From Serratia liquefaciens (GTDB lineage Bacteria; Pseudomonadota; Gammaproteobacteria; Enterobacterales; Enterobacteriaceae): a stretch of 64,000 nt of DNA. The stretch covers positions 1,674,001-1,738,000 of the forward strand of contig NZ_CP088930.1 in assembly GCF_027594825.1 (NCBI RefSeq), read 5' to 3'. The notes under the pieces were generated by a model. That model did no database searches. It saw only the letters and a list, made by a program, of their open reading frames with translations, and was not told the origin of the DNA. The position numbers were made by a program, and so were the translations under genes. Shown here piece by piece: positions 62,632 through 64,000 of the stretch; positions within the stretch are counted from its first letter, which is position 1, and every line of letters begins with the position of its first letter.

Positions 62632-64000
62632 TTATTTCCCCCATTCAATTCGTGAGTCATCAATCCAGCCTGGTTTATTTTTTCCACTAACTTGGACTAC
62701 TTCACCGGTACGATCGTTAACCACCACATATTTGCCTGGCTCACCGTATACTGATGCTGTGTCGTTACGACCCAAATAATCAGGTGGTGTTTTCTTTGGG
62801 CTGCGCTTGTCAATAGATTTACCTGTAACACCTTTAGCTACGGTATCTTTGATATCTTGCTCAGTCCATCCCCGCTCTTCCATCTGATCTTTGATTTTCT
62901 CATCAATTTTAAGCTTAGGAGATTTTCCTTTAGGATCGCTCAGCATCACATACACCGGCTCCACACCCGTCCCTGCAGCATCTGGTCGCCAGTAGATAAA
63001 GTCCTGAACTCCATTTATCTCCGCCGCTGGTGTGGTCGTTACCGTGATGGTATCTACGGGTTTCAATTCGGTGCCCGTATGTACTGGTGCTACAGGAACT
63101 GACGGGGCCGGATTAGCGGTGCTCGAAGGTCTGGAAGGCACTGCCGCCGGGTTAACCAAGACAGTTCGCACTGGCATCCCTGCTACTGCTGGAACGGTAA
63201 TGCGGTCTAGCCCAGTTTTAGGATCTCGCACCCCCGTCAGCACCTGAACCGCTGCCGGCAGACTCCCACCTGTTTTCAGCAGTTTTAACGCTAACTGACC
63301 ATTACTGTTCACCAGGCTACCACGTGCCGGCATATTCACCGATTTCATCCCGGCCTCTATCGCCTTGGCATCAGCCAGAGTTCGGGCCGGAAACGCAAAT
63401 AACGCAGGCACATCACGCCCAGGAACTTTGTCACTCCCCTGACCCGCGGGTTTCGAATGGAACCAAAGGGTCGCCATCGAAACTTTAAGAAGTCCCGGGC
63501 TTACCGCTGGTACTGACAGTTTGGACACTGCATTGCTGATCCACTTCGTAATGTTTCCCGCGACCTCACCGGCGGGTGTCCAGACGCCAGCACCGGCCAG
63601 CGCCATTTGCGCAGATCCCGGCGTTTGATTCAGCACCATCGCCCCCGGTGCTTTTAAGGCGCCATTAGCTGCTTTGAGCATCTCTGGCGTATACACGGGC
63701 GCTGGCTTGACGCCTGCTTTTGAGAACAGCGCATCTCTGTCAGCCTTTGCTTTTGCTTCGGCTTTCACCTTGGCCTCTGCTTCGGCTTTCGCCTTGGCTT
63801 CTGCTTCGGCTTTCGCCCTGGCTTCTGCTTCGGCTTTCGCCCTGGCTTCTGCTTCGGCTTTCGCCCTGGCTTCTGCTTCGGCTTTCGCCCTTGCTTCTGC
63901 TTCGGCTTTCGCCCTGGCTTCTGCTTCGGCTTTCGCCCTGGCTTCTGCTTCGGCTTTCGCCCTGGCTTCTGCTTCAGCTTTCGCCCTGGCTTCTGCTTCG
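62632..64000 (-). CDS. colicin E5-like bacteriocin (anticodon nuclease), N-terminus beyond window
   Basis: The last 456 residues of a bacteriocin; the gene continues past 64000. First, a repeat arm of 8-residue units (ARAKAEAE) about 80 residues long. Then an S-type pyocin domain (GVWTPAGEVAGNITKWI, PALFAFPARTLADAKAIEAG, VQDFIYWRPDAAGTGVEPVYV). Last, about 100 residues (LKIDEKIKDQMEERGWTEQD, DKRSPKKTPPDYLGRND, GKYVVVNDRTGEVVQVSGKN, DDSRIEWGK) match the colicin E5 ribonuclease domain. That domain cuts the anticodon of tRNA-Tyr, His, Asn and Asp in target cells. The adjacent ImmE5-like gene confirms the type. The receptor-binding part cannot be seen. Export is probably by lysis, but no lysis gene is visible. 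Confidence 0.9.
   Translation of the reverse strand, partial: EAEARAKAEAEARAKAEAEARAKAEAEARAKAEAEARAKAEAEARAKAEAEARAKAEAEARAKAEAEAKAKAEAEAKVKAEAKAKADRDALFSKAGVKPAPVYTPEMLKAANGALKAPGAMVLNQTPGSAQMALAGAGVWTPAGEVAGNITKWISNAVSKLSVPAVSPGLLKVSMATLWFHSKPAGQGSDKVPGRDVPALFAFPARTLADAKAIEAGMKSVNMPARGSLVNSNGQLALKLLKTGGSLPAAVQVLTGVRDPKTGLDRITVPAVAGMPVRTVLVNPAAVPSRPSSTANPAPSVPVAPVHTGTELKPVDTITVTTTPAAEINGVQDFIYWRPDAAGTGVEPVYVMLSDPKGKSPKLKIDEKIKDQMEERGWTEQDIKDTVAKGVTGKSIDKRSPKKTPPDYLGRNDTASVYGEPGKYVVVNDRTGEVVQVSGKNKPGWIDDSRIEWGK
63761..64000 (-). repeat. 24-bp tandem repeats in the bacteriocin gene
   Basis: Ten consecutive 24-base units, nearly identical, running to the window edge. Each encodes eight residues of the type A-(R/K)-A-K-A-E-A-E. 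The two units nearest the C-terminal side are the most diverged, while the outer ones are almost exact, suggesting recent expansion. They predict a long rigid alpha-helical, charged rod. The true copy number is unknown because the array is cut by the window. Confidence 0.93.

Noticed and set aside
63761..64000. CRISPR array
   Set aside because: The 24-base units are contiguous with no spacers and are in frame within a coding sequence, so this is a coding tandem repeat.

Overview
The window is a chromosomal segment of an enterobacterium. It is most likely a Serratia species of the liquefaciens / plymuthica / proteamaculans kind. The basis is the gene order (glrK-qseG-glrR-nadE-glnB; purL-mltF-tadA; lepA-lepB-rnc-era-recO-pdxJ-acpS; rpoE-rseABC-nadB-trmN-srmB; grpE/nadK-recN-bamE-rnfH-ratA-smpB-ssrA), the phospholipase pair phlA-phlB known from Serratia, and protein matches recalled by eye. 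No database search was run.

Layout. 1-10.3 kb is a polyamine uptake and breakdown block on the minus strand: a LysR regulator, an aminobutyraldehyde dehydrogenase, a ydcSTUV ABC transporter, a second dehydrogenase (patD), a Tat-exported flavoprotein resembling spermidine dehydrogenase, and a c-type cytochrome cut by the window edge. 10.5-23.2 kb holds nitrogen signalling (glnB), NAD synthesis (nadE), the GlrK/GlrR envelope-sensing system with a GlmY sRNA behind a sigma-54 promoter, purL, mltF and tadA. 23.4-31.9 kb is more variable: a DUF2157 membrane protein, yiaY, pgpC, the N-acetylmuramate genes murQP with the divergent regulator yfhH, a phosphoethanolamine-transferase-like protein and yfhL. 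31.9-38.6 kb is the lep operon. 39-55.8 kb carries the sigma-E operon (with a short RseD-like leader peptide), nadB, trmN, srmB, phlAB, grcA, ung, grpE, nadK, recN with LexA boxes, bamE, rnfH, ratA, smpB and the tmRNA gene ssrA.

55.77-64.0 kb is accessory DNA inserted at the 3' end of ssrA. It looks like two stacked elements that share a near-identical left end of about 580 bp. The first (to about 61.35 kb) is a decayed P4-like satellite: an intact tyrosine integrase, a frameshifted AIPR-family (abortive infection) gene, a delta/Ogr zinc-finger activator, a 3' fragment of a Sid-like gene joined head-on to a 3' fragment of the P4 alpha primase/helicase, and an orphan gene. The second starts with a nonsense-mutated, truncated integrase. 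It carries a colicin E5-like anticodon-nuclease bacteriocin (S-type pyocin middle domain, long alanine-rich repeat arm, N-terminus outside the window) and its ImmE5-like immunity gene, closed by a strong terminator.

The most notable points are the colicin E5-type toxin/immunity pair inside an ssrA island, the frameshifted AIPR defence gene, the tandem satellite remnants, the complete-looking spermidine catabolic cluster, and the RseD-like leader of rpoE.
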